DNA of 64,000 bases, taken from NCBI GenBank assembly GCA_028564705.1, contig JAPXFQ010002390.1, positions 402,501 to 466,500 of the forward strand, written 5' to 3'. The position numbers and the translations under genes are program-made. The DNA is from Apricaphanius iberus (lineage: Eukaryota > Chordata > Actinopteri > Cyprinodontiformes > Aphaniidae). Below the pieces are notes generated by a model. The model saw only the letters and a list, made by a program, of their open reading frames with translations, searched no databases and had not been told where the DNA came from. Positions within the stretch are counted from its first letter, which is position 1, and the number at the start of each line of letters is the position of its first letter. Shown piece by piece: positions 20,571-61,625 of the stretch.

Positions 20571-21825
20571 CTGCAGGTCTTTAAAAGTTCTTTTGTGTTT
20601 AGACCATTATCAGCATTTCTTTAGAGGAATTCATAAAACAATATTAAGTAGTTTATTTGTTGGTGAAGGGCCTAATTTAGCCTACTAATCTTGTTCCTGT
20701 AGAGGTCGTACAGTTGCATCACTTAGCTGCGTATCTCACTTTATCCGAACATTTCTAAAATCATAACGGCCAGATTGAATCAGTTAATATTTGAAATCTG
20801 CTGTATTTCTAACTAGACAAAATGTGATGATTCATTTCTTATAAATGTATGTAGTCTGAAAATTAATTATTATCCATTGATCCACGGCATTGAAGGTACT
20901 GTATTTAAATTCTGGCCTCTAAAGATATGAACATTTTTCTTTTTGTTTTTATAATTCTCCTTTTAAAAATGCTCCAGGAATGGAGTCAAAATGTTGCGAA
21001 AATCATGTAATTTTCTTTTTTTATACAGCAGCTGTGGTGACATCATGTCCGACCTCTGCAGGGACTGAAATGTCGACACAGAACGACAGAAAGAACATTC
21101 AAACCGGAAAAAGAGTTTTCTTCACAATCAACCAAACATTACCTGTCGAAATAACATCTCAAACCCAACATGTATTTTTTTTTTTCTCTTCTGATTTAGA
21201 AATATAAAATTACAAGAAAATAAAATATAAATGTCTGAAGACGTTTGCACAGAAATTGTCGAACTGATATAAGAGCATACGGATAACAGATGAAGTATTT
21301 ACAATGTGAATTTCAGAATAAAACGGTATAAAAGTGAATAGTTCTGAGGTTCTCCGCTAACGTTTCTGGGGTTGGAGAACCACTACAGTCCCTGAATGCA
21401 TCACTGATTTCTAGAAAACAGCACCATTAGATTGATGGGCAGTGGCCTCGCCAGGGTCCGTTAGAGCCTCTAGATGGCGCCCTGCAGCTTCTCCTGCAAC
21501 CATGATGTGAGAAGAGAGACATCAGACTAAAGCAGCTTTTCTTTTCACTCCAAGAGGAAATTATTCCAATCCAAACAGCTAGATGTCACCCCTCTCCTTT
21601 ATTAATGATCTAATGTTTAAAAGAAAATCTAATATTTCCCTCAGAGAACACATATTTACTGTCATTTTTGTATCCAGATATTTTGCATATCTGTATTGGG
21701 GAGCTAAAGGAGAAATACCAAACGTCAAGCATTGGTTAAATGCAACTTGATCTGCTTGGAAATCATGCCTCACAAAAGCAAAACATCAGAGCTTAATCAG
21801 ACTGGTTAGATTTAGTCTGACTGGT

Positions 21826-22842
21826 TAAATAGAAAAGATAACAGGTGGAAATTTTAGGCAATTAGCAGGACCTTCCCAATAAAGGAGTGGCTCTGCAGGT
21901 GGTGACCACAGTTTACTTCTCGGTTCCGATGCTTTTTGGTACCGGGAGAAAGGCCAGTACATCAGGAGACGTGGAGGAGGGCAGCAACCCAGCAGCAGGG
22001 CCGCTACCTCCACCTCTGTGCGAGGAGGAACAGGAGGATCACTGCTCTGCAGAATGACCTCCAGCAGGTCACTAACGCGCACACGTCTGCTCAAACGTTC
22101 AGAAACCGACTCCATGAGGAGGCATGAGGGTCGATGTCCACAGGTGGAGGTTGTGCTTACAGCCCAACATTGTGCTGGACGTTTTGCATTTACCAGAAAA
22201 TTCACAACTGGCCCCCTGAGCTCTTCACAGAACAAAGCAGGTTCACACTGAGCACATGTTATAGAGTCTGGAGACGCCATGGAGAATGTTGCTGCCTGCA
22301 ACACCCTCCAGTGTAACCAGTTTGTTAGTGGGTCGGTAATGGTGTAGGGTGGTAGTTCTTTGGAGGGGCTGCTAGATATCATTTAGTTCCTGCAAGAAGA
22401 AGGCGCTGATGCTATGACCTGAATCCAGCTGAGCCCATCTGGGACATCATGTTTCTCTCCATCCACCAACGCCACGTTGCACCACAGACTGTCCAGGAGT
22501 TGGTGGATGCTATAGTCCAGGTCCGGGAGGAGATCCGTCATTAAACCATCCTCGGCCTCATCGGGAACATGCCCAGGTGTTGTAGGGAGGTCTAATAGAC
22601 AGGTGGAGTCCTCACACACAACTGAGCCTCATGTTGACTTGTTTTAAGGACATTACTTTAAAATTGGATCAGCCTGTAGTTCCTCCATGGGTCGATACAT
22701 CTGATGTTCATTGATAATCTCTGTGTGATTTTGTTGCCAGTACATTCATCTACGTAAAGAACAACGTATTTAATAAGAATATTTCTTCATTCAGATCTAG
22801 GATGTGTTATTTTAGTGTTCCCTTTATTTTTTGAGCAATGTG
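21826..22842 (+). pseudogene. Decayed Tc1/mariner transposon (family A)
   Basis: The order of phrases matches a familiar fish Tc1-type element: aacaggtggaaattttaggc, ggccagtacatcaggagacg, caggtggaggttgtgcttac, gggacatcatgtttctctcc, gtccaggagttggtggatgc. The right terminus is tagtgttccctttatttttt, then gagcaatgt. Transposase frames are broken, the middle is partly deleted and the left inverted repeat is missing. A long minus-strand open frame here is antisense and meaningless. Confidence 0.75.
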
Positions 22843-24302
22843 CAGACGTGGCCAAAAGTTTTGAGAATTACATAAATATTGGAAATTGAAAAAGTTGCTG
22901 CATAAGTTTTTAAAATAGCAATTTTAGTCCAGAATGTTATGAACAGTGATGAGATGAATTGCATAATCCTTCTTTGCTGCATTTCATTGCTGTCATTAAA
23001 GGAGCTGCTGAGATCATTTCTGTAATAATCTTGTTAACTCAGGTGAGAATGTTGATGAACACAAGGCTGGAGATCATTATGTCAGGCTGATTGGGTTAGA
23101 CTGACAGACTTGACATGTTAGAAGGAGGGTGATGCTTGAAATCATTGTTCCTCCATTGTTAACCATGGTGACCTGCAAAGAAACGCGTGCAGCCATCATT
23201 GTGTTGCATAAAAATGGCTTCACAGGCAAAGATATTGTGGCAACTAAGATTGCACCTAAATCAACAATTTATAGGATTATCAAGAACTTCAAGGAAAGAG
23301 TTTCAGTTCTTGTTAAGAAGGCTTCAGGGCGTCCAAGAAAGTCCAGCAAGCGCCGGGATCGTCTCCTAAAGAGGATTCAGCTGCGGGATCGGAGTGCCAC
23401 CAGTGCAGAGCTTGCTCAGGAATGGCAGCAGGCAGGTGTGAGGCGAAGACTTTTGGAAGATGGCCTGGTGTCAAGAAGGGCAGCCAAGAAGCCACTTCTT
23501 TCCAAAAAAACCATCAGGAACAGATTGATGTTCTGCAGAAAGTTTGGTGAATGGACTGCTGAGGACTGGGGCAAAGTCAGATTCTCCCATGATGCATCTC
23601 TCTGATTGTTTGGGGCATCTGGTAAAAGGCTTGTCTGCAGAAGAAAAGGTGAGCGCTACCATCAGTCCTGTGTCATGCCAACAGTAAAGCATCCTGAGAC
23701 CATTCATGTGTGGGGTTACTTCTCATCCAATGCAGTGGGCTCACTTACAATTTAGCCTAAAAACAGCCATGAATAAAGAATGGTACCAAAACACCCTCCA
23801 TCAATCCAACAACAGTTTGGTGAAGAACAAAGCATTTTCCAGCACCATGGAGCACCGTGCCATAAGGTAAAGTGATAACTAAGTGGCTCGGGGACAAAAA
23901 CGTAGAAATGTTGGGTCCATGGCCTGGAAACTCCCCAGATCTTAATCCCATTGAGAACTTTTGGTCAATCCTCAACAAAAACCCACTAATTCTGACAAAC
24001 TACAAGAAGTGATTATGAAAGAATGGGTTGTTATCAGTCAGGATTTGGCCGAGAAGTTGATTGAGAGCATGCCCAGTAGAATTGCAAGGTCCTGAAAAAG
24101 AAGGGCCGACACTGCAAATACTGACTCTTTGCATAAATGTCATGTAATTGTTGATAAAAAGGCTTTGAAATGTATAAAATGCTTGTAATTATGTTTCAGT
24201 ACAAAACAGAAACAACTGAAACAAAGATCTAAAAGCAGTTTAGCACCAAACTTTGTGAAAACTAATATTTGTGTCATTCTGAAAACTTTTGGCCACGACT
24301 GC
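22843..24302 (+). mobile_element. Tc1/mariner element, family B, copy 1 (inactive)
   Basis: Terminal inverted repeats are cagacgtggccaaaagtttt on the left and aaaacttttggccacgactg on the right. The transposase begins near 23129 with MVTCKETRAAIIVLHKNGF and a helix-turn-helix with the linker GRPRKSSKRRD, and is open to a stop at 23605. The DDE part after it is broken by stops and deletions. It lacks a stretch present in copy 2 (55618-57009) around SASARTV. Confidence 0.85.
23129..23605 (+). pseudogene. Tc1 transposase N-terminal remnant (copy 1)
   Basis: 158 codons covering the paired-type DNA-binding region: TGKDIVATKIAPKSTIYRII, then a basic linker and LLSKKTIRNRLMFCRKFGEW. It ends at a premature stop shared with copy 2, before the first catalytic aspartate region. 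Confidence 0.8.
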
Positions 24303-25041
24303 ATATATTTACATAGAACGGGTGTTGCATAAAATGATAGATTTGAACAGCTAACCTCTCTAGCACCAGGTCTAACCGTCTTTACGGTCCTCATATCGTG
24401 GCCTTAAATGCCACTGCTGCCTCCATCCTCCACCCTGCCACTGGGACTTTATAATCAAAGCTTTGCACATGTTCTACACCCTCTGGGAAAGCATCCCGCT
24501 ATGTCATGTGAACTCTATATTTCTATTTTGTCTCTAAGTGTAAAAGCTCCTCTACACTGATTCTGATCGTTACAGTAACTGTACAATGGTGAATTATGAG
24601 TGAAAAGGTCCATCTACTCACTGGCTGACTTACAGAATTAAACCCTCTGCTTAAAGCTGCTGTAGGTCTGATGTCGCTCTTCGAACACAAAACTGAAACC
24701 TCTAACACTGACCACACTGAGTACTACAGTTTGTAAAACAGCTTCCGGCTCAGGCGAGACAGAATCCAGGGTCCCAGGCTCATGGTGACACAAAAAAAAA
24801 AAAGAAAAGTGCCCAAAAAAAATAAATACGAGTAGAGCTGCACAGGAGGTGCCAGATCCGAGGGAAGTTTGTGGTGTTTTTAGTTTCCTGAGAAGAATGT
24901 GTAAACCGGTCTGAGGGTCGATGCATGCGGTGAAGCATAAACGGGCGTAGAGATCATCTCGTCCTCGCGAGCCTGCGGGGGTTATTCCAGTCGCTCGTCT
25001 TTGTCACCAAAGCGAGCCAGAAGTCGAGACTCCTCACAGAC

Positions 25042-53853
<28,812 letters not shown>

Positions 53854-55617
53854 CTGGAACAACAAAGCAGCTCAGTTGTCCTCCGCGGCTTGGTAGATGC
53901 TGACCTTTCTTTACATCAGAGTTCACTGAGTTCATCTCTAGCAGAAAAATGAAGAAGATATCAGAAGGAGATGACAATGAGCTCTTTCATTACAGTTCAT
54001 CCTGCAGGGACCATGCATATCTGACCTGGATTCAGCTTAATGACAGCTTGACCTCACAATCAGGTCACTGAGCCACGTACTTTGGCCCCATTTAAGGTCC
54101 CTGAGTGACCTATTATCCCTAATGCCCCCCCCTCCACCTGATCCAGAGGAAATGATTCCACTCATTTCCAAGGAAGGCCATTACAGAGCAGAGCCATCCC
54201 ATCGGCACCTCGATGTGCAGCCCAGCAGAGCTGCAGCGGACCGCAGGGTGTTCTCGTAATCACGAAATTACGTGCATTTCCCTTTCCGCTGCCGCTCCGA
54301 ACAACCTGTGGGAAAAGATGCTATCTTTTTATTGTGCCAAGATGAAATTAATGACTTCCATCAGTGGATCCTGTCAGTCTGCTGGTATCGGCTCTCATTC
54401 AGAGACCGATCTGACTGCAACGTGCACGGCTTCAGCTTCAGGGAAAATTATGCATTAAAAATGTTTTTGCTGCAACCCACTGCTGTGGTCCCAACAGATT
54501 ATCTAAATGAGCGCGATCCTATTAATTAACTCATGATTTTGTGCTTTTATGATATGAGGTCACAGGGGTAACGGGTTCAGGAAGGAAACCTAGACTCCCC
54601 ACTCCCCAGGCTAGACGGGGCTTCCTCGTTTGGAAATCTTTTAAGAAGATACCCAGAAGGCCGGATTCGTCTCATCTGACTCCTGTTGTTGAAGAGTTGC
54701 ATTGTTTTACGAAAAGATCTTTTCCGTTATTGCTCAGCTCAAAACAACTCAGCTCTACACTGTCTGAAATAGGGTTACAGAATTGGTACATTGATGTGCA
54801 TCAATACAAATAATAAATTAACACAGTCTAAGGACAAATATTGGACTTTCATCGTCTCCAGGGTACATACATGTTCCTTGGTACTAAAAAGTAAATCTGT
54901 TGTACCATTTCTCGGACAGGATACAATTTCTGATGGTTATTTTTTTACTAAAAAATACATCAATTAGCAAAGCTAGATTTTTGTAAATTGACTTCATAGT
55001 TCTATTGTTAACACATTTACTTATTCTCCTTTTACTCTGGACTCTGGACTTTGTGGACTGGTGCCAGCAGTTTTTTAATAATCTGCTTGTTCCAATCGTT
55101 TTGAACCAAATAAGTATTTTTTGTGCCTGGAAAGGGGTGCGAGCCTACGAAATTCTCTTGAACTTGCAAATTAGTTTTGACCCTCCAGCTGAACACAAAG
55201 ACGTGATTGTTTCTCTTTCGTCAGATAACATGCACAGTAGAGTAGGGAGTGATGTAGACCAAATATCCTTCTAATGTTGTGACTTTTTAAAAACTTTGTG
55301 TGATTCTTGAAACAGAGCTGCTATTGTAACTCAACCAGGACGCCACTCCTTAGCCAATCAGTGCCCGATAGTCTTCTGAAGCTGTACTTGCAGCTCATCT
55401 TGGCTGACTGGATGGTAAAAAAAAGGAGCCGGTACCAAATAGTAAACGTTAAAAAGTGGGCGGGTAATAGTTGAAGGGGACACTGGGCTGAGATCATGAC
55501 CAGTAGGGTGTTGGAACAAAGAAGGTCAAAAGCTTTTGATCATACCCAAGCAGACCAGAGTAAACACACTCATTAATATTGGCGAAAGCTTTATGTGTGC
55601 ATCCATCTCCCTCTCTT

Positions 55618-57009
55618 CAGTCGTGGCCAAAAGTTTTGAGAATGACACAAATATTAGTTTTCACAAAGTTTGCTGCTAAACTGCTTTTAGATCTTTGTTT
55701 CAGTTGTTTCTGTGAAGTACTGAGATCATTATGTCAGGCTGATTGGGTTAGAATGGCAGACTTTACATGTTAAAAGGAGGGTGATGCTTGAAATCATTGT
55801 TCCTCCATTGGTAACCATGGTGACCTGCAAAGAAACGCATGCAGCCATCATTGTGTTGCATAAAAATGGCTTCATAGGCAAAGATATTGTGGCTACTAAG
55901 ATTGCACCTAAATCAACAATTTATAGGATTATCAAGAACTTCAAGGAAAGAGGTTCAGTTCTTGTTAAGAAGGCTTCAGGGCGTCCAAGAAAGTCCAGCA
56001 AGCGCCGGGATCGTCTCCTAAAGAGGATTCAGCTGCAGGATCGGAGTGCCACCAGTGCAGAGCTTGCTCAGGAATGGCAGCAGGCAGGTGTGAGCGCATC
56101 AGCACGCACAGTGAGGGGAAGACTTTTGGAAGATGGCCTGGTGTCAAGAAGGGCAGCAAAGAAGCCACTTCTTTCCAAAAAAACCATCAGGAACAGATTG
56201 ATGTTCTGCAGAAAGTTTGGTGAATGGACTGCTGAGGGCTGGGGCAAAGTCAGATTCTCCCATGATGCATCTCTCTGATTGTTTGGGGCATCAGCAAAAA
56301 GGCTTGTCTGGAGAAGAAAAGGTGAGCGCTACCATCAGTCCTGTGTCATGCCAACAGTAAAGCATCCTGAGACCATTCATGTGTGGTGTTACTTCTCATC
56401 CAATGCAGTGGGCTCACTTACAATTTAGCCTAAAAACAGCCATGAATAAAGAATGGTACCAAAACACCCTCAAACAGCAACTTCTTCCAACAATCCAACA
56501 ACAGTTTGGTGAAGAACAAAGCATTTTCCAGCACGATGGAGCACCGTGCCATAAGGTAAAGTGATAACTAAGTGGCTCGGGGACAAAAACGTAGAAATGT
56601 TGGGTCCATGGCCTGGAAACACCCCAGATCTTAATCCCATTGAGAACTTGTGGTCAATCCTCAAGACGCAGGTGGACAAACAAAGACCAACTAATTCTAA
56701 CAAACTCCAAGAAGTGATTATGAAAGAATGGGTTGCTATCAGTCAGGATTTGGCCCAGAAGTAGATTGAGAGCATGCCCAGTCGAATTGCAGAGGTCCTG
56801 AAAAAGAAGGGCCGACACTGCAAATACCGACTCTTTGCATAAATGTCATGTAATTGTTGATAAAAAGGCTTTGAAATGTATGAAATGCTTCTAATTATGT
56901 TTCAGTACATCACAGAAACAACTGAAACAAAGATCTAAAAGCAGTTTAGCAGCAAACTTTGTGAAAACTAATATTTGTGTCATTCTCAAAACTTTTGGCC
57001 GCAACTGTA
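55618..57009 (+). mobile_element. Tc1/mariner element, family B, copy 2 (inactive)
   Basis: Inverted terminal repeats tcagtcgtggccaaaagttt and aaaacttttggccgcaactg lie about 1.39 kb apart. The transposase N-terminus is open from near 55781 to a stop at 56278. Further pieces are FGEEQSIFQHDGAPCH, then ITKWLGDKNVEMLGPWPGN and TPDLNPIENLWSILK. It has the same disabling changes as copy 1 but fewer deletions. Confidence 0.88.
55781..56278 (+). pseudogene. Tc1 transposase N-terminal remnant (copy 2)
   Basis: 165 codons with both helix-turn-helix regions, including SASARTVRGRLLEDGL, which copy 1 lacks. It stops at the same TGA as copy 1; the DDE part downstream is in other frames. Confidence 0.8.
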
Positions 57010-57729
57010 CGTGAAAATCACTCAAACAAGAACAAGACCCCAGGGTGTAGGAACTTTTCTGCATAAGGGAGAGAATCAGACATCGAGGAACCGCCTTCAG
57101 CTGCCTGAGTCCCTGCTGCAAACTGCTCCAGTGCACGCTAAAGGTCATTATCAGAACGGTTTTATTGCCAACGTTTGAGCTGATTCACAACATTAGGAAA
57201 TCGCTGCGCTACTTTGTGTAAACGTACGATAAGAAAAACACTTCTCAGCATGCAATAAAGTCCATGCTCATTGACTAAAGACAGAAACGCACCATCTGCA
57301 TAAAAAATGACACTCTTAGGTTCCCAAACCAGGCATCCTACTCTATATGACTACGCCTTGAGATTCCCAACATCCCAGACAGGTTGACATTCCTAGAGTA
57401 GACCAACCCACACTTTAATTATAGAAGGATTCAATAGTTCCAAGCATAGCATTGGATCTACAAAACAGACTCTATCCAGTCCACGGAAGTTTTTCTTTTC
57501 ACCAATCTCTGCATGCATGCACAATACGAGGTATTGCTGCAACGTCAGAGACTAGATACACTGAGGCAGATTTCCCTAAACAGAAAATGTCTTACCGGTG
57601 GGGATCAAGTAACAGATTGTTTCTTTTGTAGACTGCATTTAGACATGTGTGAATCAGCTCTGTATGAATAAACAGCAATAAGCAACTAGAAAGTCTCTGT
57701 TCTAAAGCCCGGCCTGAGGCCTTTGTGTA

Positions 57730-57830
57730 AGGAGTTTGCTAGGTTAATTGGTTTCTCTAAATTGACCTTTGTATGTGTGTGGTAGCTTGTCTGTGATTGA
57801 TGGAAGGCCTGGCCATTGAGGGCTGGGTAT
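57730..57830 (+). repeat. SINE-like fragment (3' part)
   Basis: ttgctaggttaattggtttc, tctaaattgacctttgtatg, and ttgtctgtgattgatggaag follow the usual order of the same fish repeat whose 5' part is at 10425-10556. Confidence 0.5.
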
Positions 57831-59959
57831 ACTACTAAGACGAAGCTAAATTATAGGATAAATTATACTTAATTTAATTATTCTATGAATAAAATGTATC
57901 AATTTGACAAATAGATTTTACTGTGGAAAATAAAAAGTGCGTTTATTACAGTAAATGGCCTCAACAAATCCAGTTTTACTCGAAAACCAAAAGATTTTAT
58001 TTCTTTGTTAAGAATATTCCAGTAATGTTTATTAAACATTTCCCTTATTATTGTTAGTTTCAAAGTATCATTTAAAAATGACTTTGTCTTAAAATTAGAC
58101 TGTTTTAATCATCAATTTGAAATTCTGGCCCTAAATCCAACACATAATCACTGCAGGATTTTATCAGTTGTAAACTTCCGTTTTTGGTTTAAATTTAAGT
58201 ACATTTCGTATGAATCTTTTAAAATTTAAATCTACTTGATTATATTAGGTGTCACTTTGCTGTCATCATTTTCATCATTATCAAGTAAGCTACATTAACA
58301 GTTTTTACAGCGCAGTTAAAACCGATATATAATTCTTAGTCTTATATATGGGATACTTCCAATCCAGTCTTTTCAGAAAAGAAGAAGCTTTTGGATAGAA
58401 ACTAAACATTTTCAAGACGAGAAGAAAAGTTTGGTTGGCTTCAATTAAACTCTAAAGACTGTAGAAAGATATCAAGGCACCATCAGCGAGAACATACGAA
58501 CTCTACAGCCAGCGTGACTAAGAAATATTTCTAAAGAAGGTCACAGGTTGCTTTTGGAAACTGAATGACAGCCGTTCCAACTTCCTTGAAGGAAACTATG
58601 ACTTCCTCCATAAATTAATTTCATGGAAACTCATCATTTGTAAGCCCCTTAGCTTGATACCAACACAAATCCGGCATCTATATGGTCAAATAGAAAATTG
58701 ATGCTTGGAAGTTCAAAAACAGCCTGTAAAGAAAGGAAGGCACACAGAATGAGGACAATGTGAGGCTTGATCAGCCAACAGAGACCAGGTGAGAATAATC
58801 CTGAAGCAACTAAGGGAGACCATAATGAGGTTAAATTAAACCAGAACACACGGAGCAAGCAAACCTTTGCTCAAACAGGCTGCAGAGGACGCAGGCAGAT
58901 GTTTGAGATTACCTGAAACGAAATAAAAGCGTGAAGCGGGAATCCACAGAGCATGACCGCCTCTCTGTGTTTCTGTAAGATGAGATGGTGTTTAGGAAAG
59001 ACACACCGCGCTGATGTTTCACTCCACTGACTTTTGATCTACGTAAGACACTGGGAAATAATGTAAATATCTCCATTCCTCCACCTAAGTTCTGATCCAT
59101 AAAGTATCTACGGACAGCATGACATTCCTCTGAGTGAAGTCAGAACCCTTTCTGGAAGAGCGGCTCCACGGTGCAGGACTCCACCGCGTCTCTGATGTAG
59201 GTTACAGGGAACAAAACCCCGCGGGATTCGTGGAATGTGCTTCAGATTGCTGAAACGGAGTGACTGATGGGTCTGAATCCCAGAAACAACAACAGCACAC
59301 ACTCCGACCTCCACCTCCACCCTTCTCCAGCTCCTTTGTTTCTTTCTGTTTAGAGCAGATTTCAGCTGCTTATTCCACTGCACAAAGCACTTCTTCATGC
59401 CGGAGGAGATGTTTATGTTAACGTCCGTGCAGCTTGCTGTGAACGATTTGTTGGGAGTTGTTATGAGGGGAGCAAAATGGTCTGCAGCTCCAAAAAGAAC
59501 GCTTTCTGTTCACCCCCTGAAAGATTCCTCCTGGTTAAGCTTCTGGTTTGTTTTTGTGCTGGAAGAAATCTATAAGATCAGCATGATATGAGCTGCTATC
59601 TGCCTTCCTGGAGCAGAGTCTGATAACATACATACATACAGAGGGACAACAGAAGCCTTATCGTGGTGTGAAGCAGCTCTGAAAGCCGTCAGTCTAAAGG
59701 CCTGTTGGCCTGAAGCTGCAGGGTGAAAAACAGCGTGGAGGAGTCCATCCGCTGGAGGCGCCGAGTTCAGCTTCAGGAGGCTACAGATGATCCAGAAGGA
59801 TCAACTTTATGTAGCGTGAGTCCAAATAGTTCTAAGCAGATCTGAAATATGCCTCAGATACCATTCATCATGTATTTAGCTTGTTTTAACATGAAATTTA
59901 TTCCCCTGATTGCAGAAAAATCAGATACAGCATCCCATTTGAGTCCGCACCATTCTCTC

Positions 59960-60050
59960 TTGGGGCAATACGCAGACACTAATGCATGCTTTCATCACCA
60001 GTAGAATCGATTACCGTAACGCCCTGCTTTCTGGTCTTCCCAAAACACCA
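59960..60050 (+). pseudogene. LINE fragment
   Basis: One frame, with a stop, gives DTNACFHHQ-like and, shifted, FITSRIDYRNALLSGLPKT, the pattern found near the end of L2/CR1-like reverse transcriptase open frames. Confidence 0.55.
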
Positions 60051-60944
60051 GGTGAATCATAAACATTGATAAACAAAAACGTTTTTTATCCCCAGAGCCT
60101 GACGAAACCCCTCTGAGTTTCAGGCTGCCGACTGCTAAAAAACGGGAGCCGAACCAACCAGAATCCGCATTTAGCCGTCGCCACCGAGCCGATAAGAAGT
60201 GAATGCCGAACTGGAGAGCTCCAAAAAGTACTGTTAAAAAGGTGGACGCCGATCGCCACGTAGCCAGCCAGGAGGAAACCAGAGCCAGGAGCTTCCAACG
60301 GCTGCTACTCAGATTAGCGATCCTTTGTTAACCTGCTGGCTAACACTCCCTGGACGTCCCCCTTTCCTGATCAACATGCAGCAACTCTGAGGACTTTAAA
60401 CATTCATAAGGTCTGTTTGGTTGTGACAAATTAGTTAGGATAACTAATTTTAAAGGTTTTTCCATTTTTTATTGTTAACTTTTTAAGTTTAATCTGCTTT
60501 CTTTGGGTAAACCAGGCCTCGGCCTGAAGTTTTAACCAGGGTTTTTAAAAGACTTTTCCCGACAAAGAGTCATTTAATTCCTGTAATTTGAGCTACTCAA
60601 TCAGACAATCAGACAATCCTCTTTTGTTTATTGTTTAATAAATGTATTTGAGCCACTCTAAATGGCCCACGTGCGTCGCAGACAGCTAAAGCTAACCAAG
60701 CCAGCGTTCATAAACTAAGATCGCTATTAACGGTTCAAACAGAACTTGGTTTAAAAATATACTGTTTAAGACCCAGATAACTGGTTGTTTAACATGGTTT
60801 TATTCCAGTGGTATAAACTCAGTATCAGATTTGGAAAAATCATGGATTGGTGCGCCGTCTGCAGTGATGCGCTCGCTGTACCTGGATTTACCCGTCGATC
60901 TACGTTCCTATCGTCATCTATGGACGGGAACTCAGGGGAGAGAC

Positions 60945-61234
60945 TAGGGATGGACGTTATGGCAAAATGTTCATATCACGGTATTTAAAAAAAAACATAT
61001 CAGTATAACGGTATTTAACACTGTTAAATACCGTTATACTGATATGTTTTCTACACTGTGTTGAAGAGCGCGTAGCAGTGAAATCGGTCCTGGCTGAAAC
61101 ACTTTCCCTCATTAAATGTTCCGGAAGTTGTCCAAGCTATTCACCGGTACAGGGGTATATTAAAAATTCATATCATAATGAAAATGAAAATGAACACTGG
61201 TTTTCGGTATGAACCGGTATACCGCCCAGGCCTA
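60945..61234. mobile_element. hAT-like element with internal 59-bp palindrome
   Basis: It starts tagggatgg and ends caggccta. Flanks GGAGAGAC (60937-60944) and GTAGAGAC (61235-61242) form an 8-bp target duplication with one mismatch. Inside, 60992-61020 and 61022-61050 are perfect 29-bp inverted copies around one central base. Confidence 0.75.
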
Positions 61235-61302
61235 GTAGAGACCCAAAGAACGAGATCATGAGATCGGAGTAGAGGCTCGGCCCTCCACATCGAGGGTAAC
61301 CA

Positions 61303-61625
61303 ATAGAGGATGGATGGATGATTATTAATGCATGGATGGATGGATAGATGATTATTAATGGATATGAGTATTAATGCATGTATAGATGATTATTAATGCA
61401 TGGATGGATGATTATTAATGGATGGATGATTATTAATGGATGGATGGATGAATGGATGATTATTAATGCATGGATGGATGATTATTAATGTATGGATGGA
61501 TGGACAGTTAATTATTAATGGATGGATGATTATTAAAGGATGGATGGATGATGATTAAAGGATGGATGGATGATTATTATGGATGGATGAATGAATGATT
61601 ATGAATTAATGAATGAATTGGTGGT
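61303..61625. repeat. GGAT-type repeat with gatgattattaatg units
   Basis: Repeated (GGAT)n blocks alternate with gatgattattaatg. It is the opposite-strand form of the CATC motif seen at 1 and 16.1 kb. Confidence 0.9.

Larger units (their letters stand above)
18922..25041. other. Intergenic sequence between derl3 and mmp11
   Basis: It contains the derl3 promoter, an AT-rich block (19085-19990), a weak exon candidate near 20.5 kb and two Tc1-type elements (21826-24302). 24310-25041 is probably mmp11 3' UTR and flank. No complete gene is present; SMARCB1, which lies in this interval in human, was not seen. Confidence 0.7.

Noticed and set aside
21473..21496. Possible mini terminal exon (EKLQGAI and stop) after a good acceptor, minus strand
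   Set aside because: Seven residues are too few to support a gene and no partner exon was found.
21825..22382. Minus-strand open frame of 185 codons
   Set aside because: Antisense to a decayed Tc1 element; no family features.
58649..58858. Hydrophobic minus-strand open frame as the missing mmp11 signal-peptide exon
   Set aside because: No cleavage-site pattern, no suitable phase-0 donor and no likeness to MMP11 N-termini.
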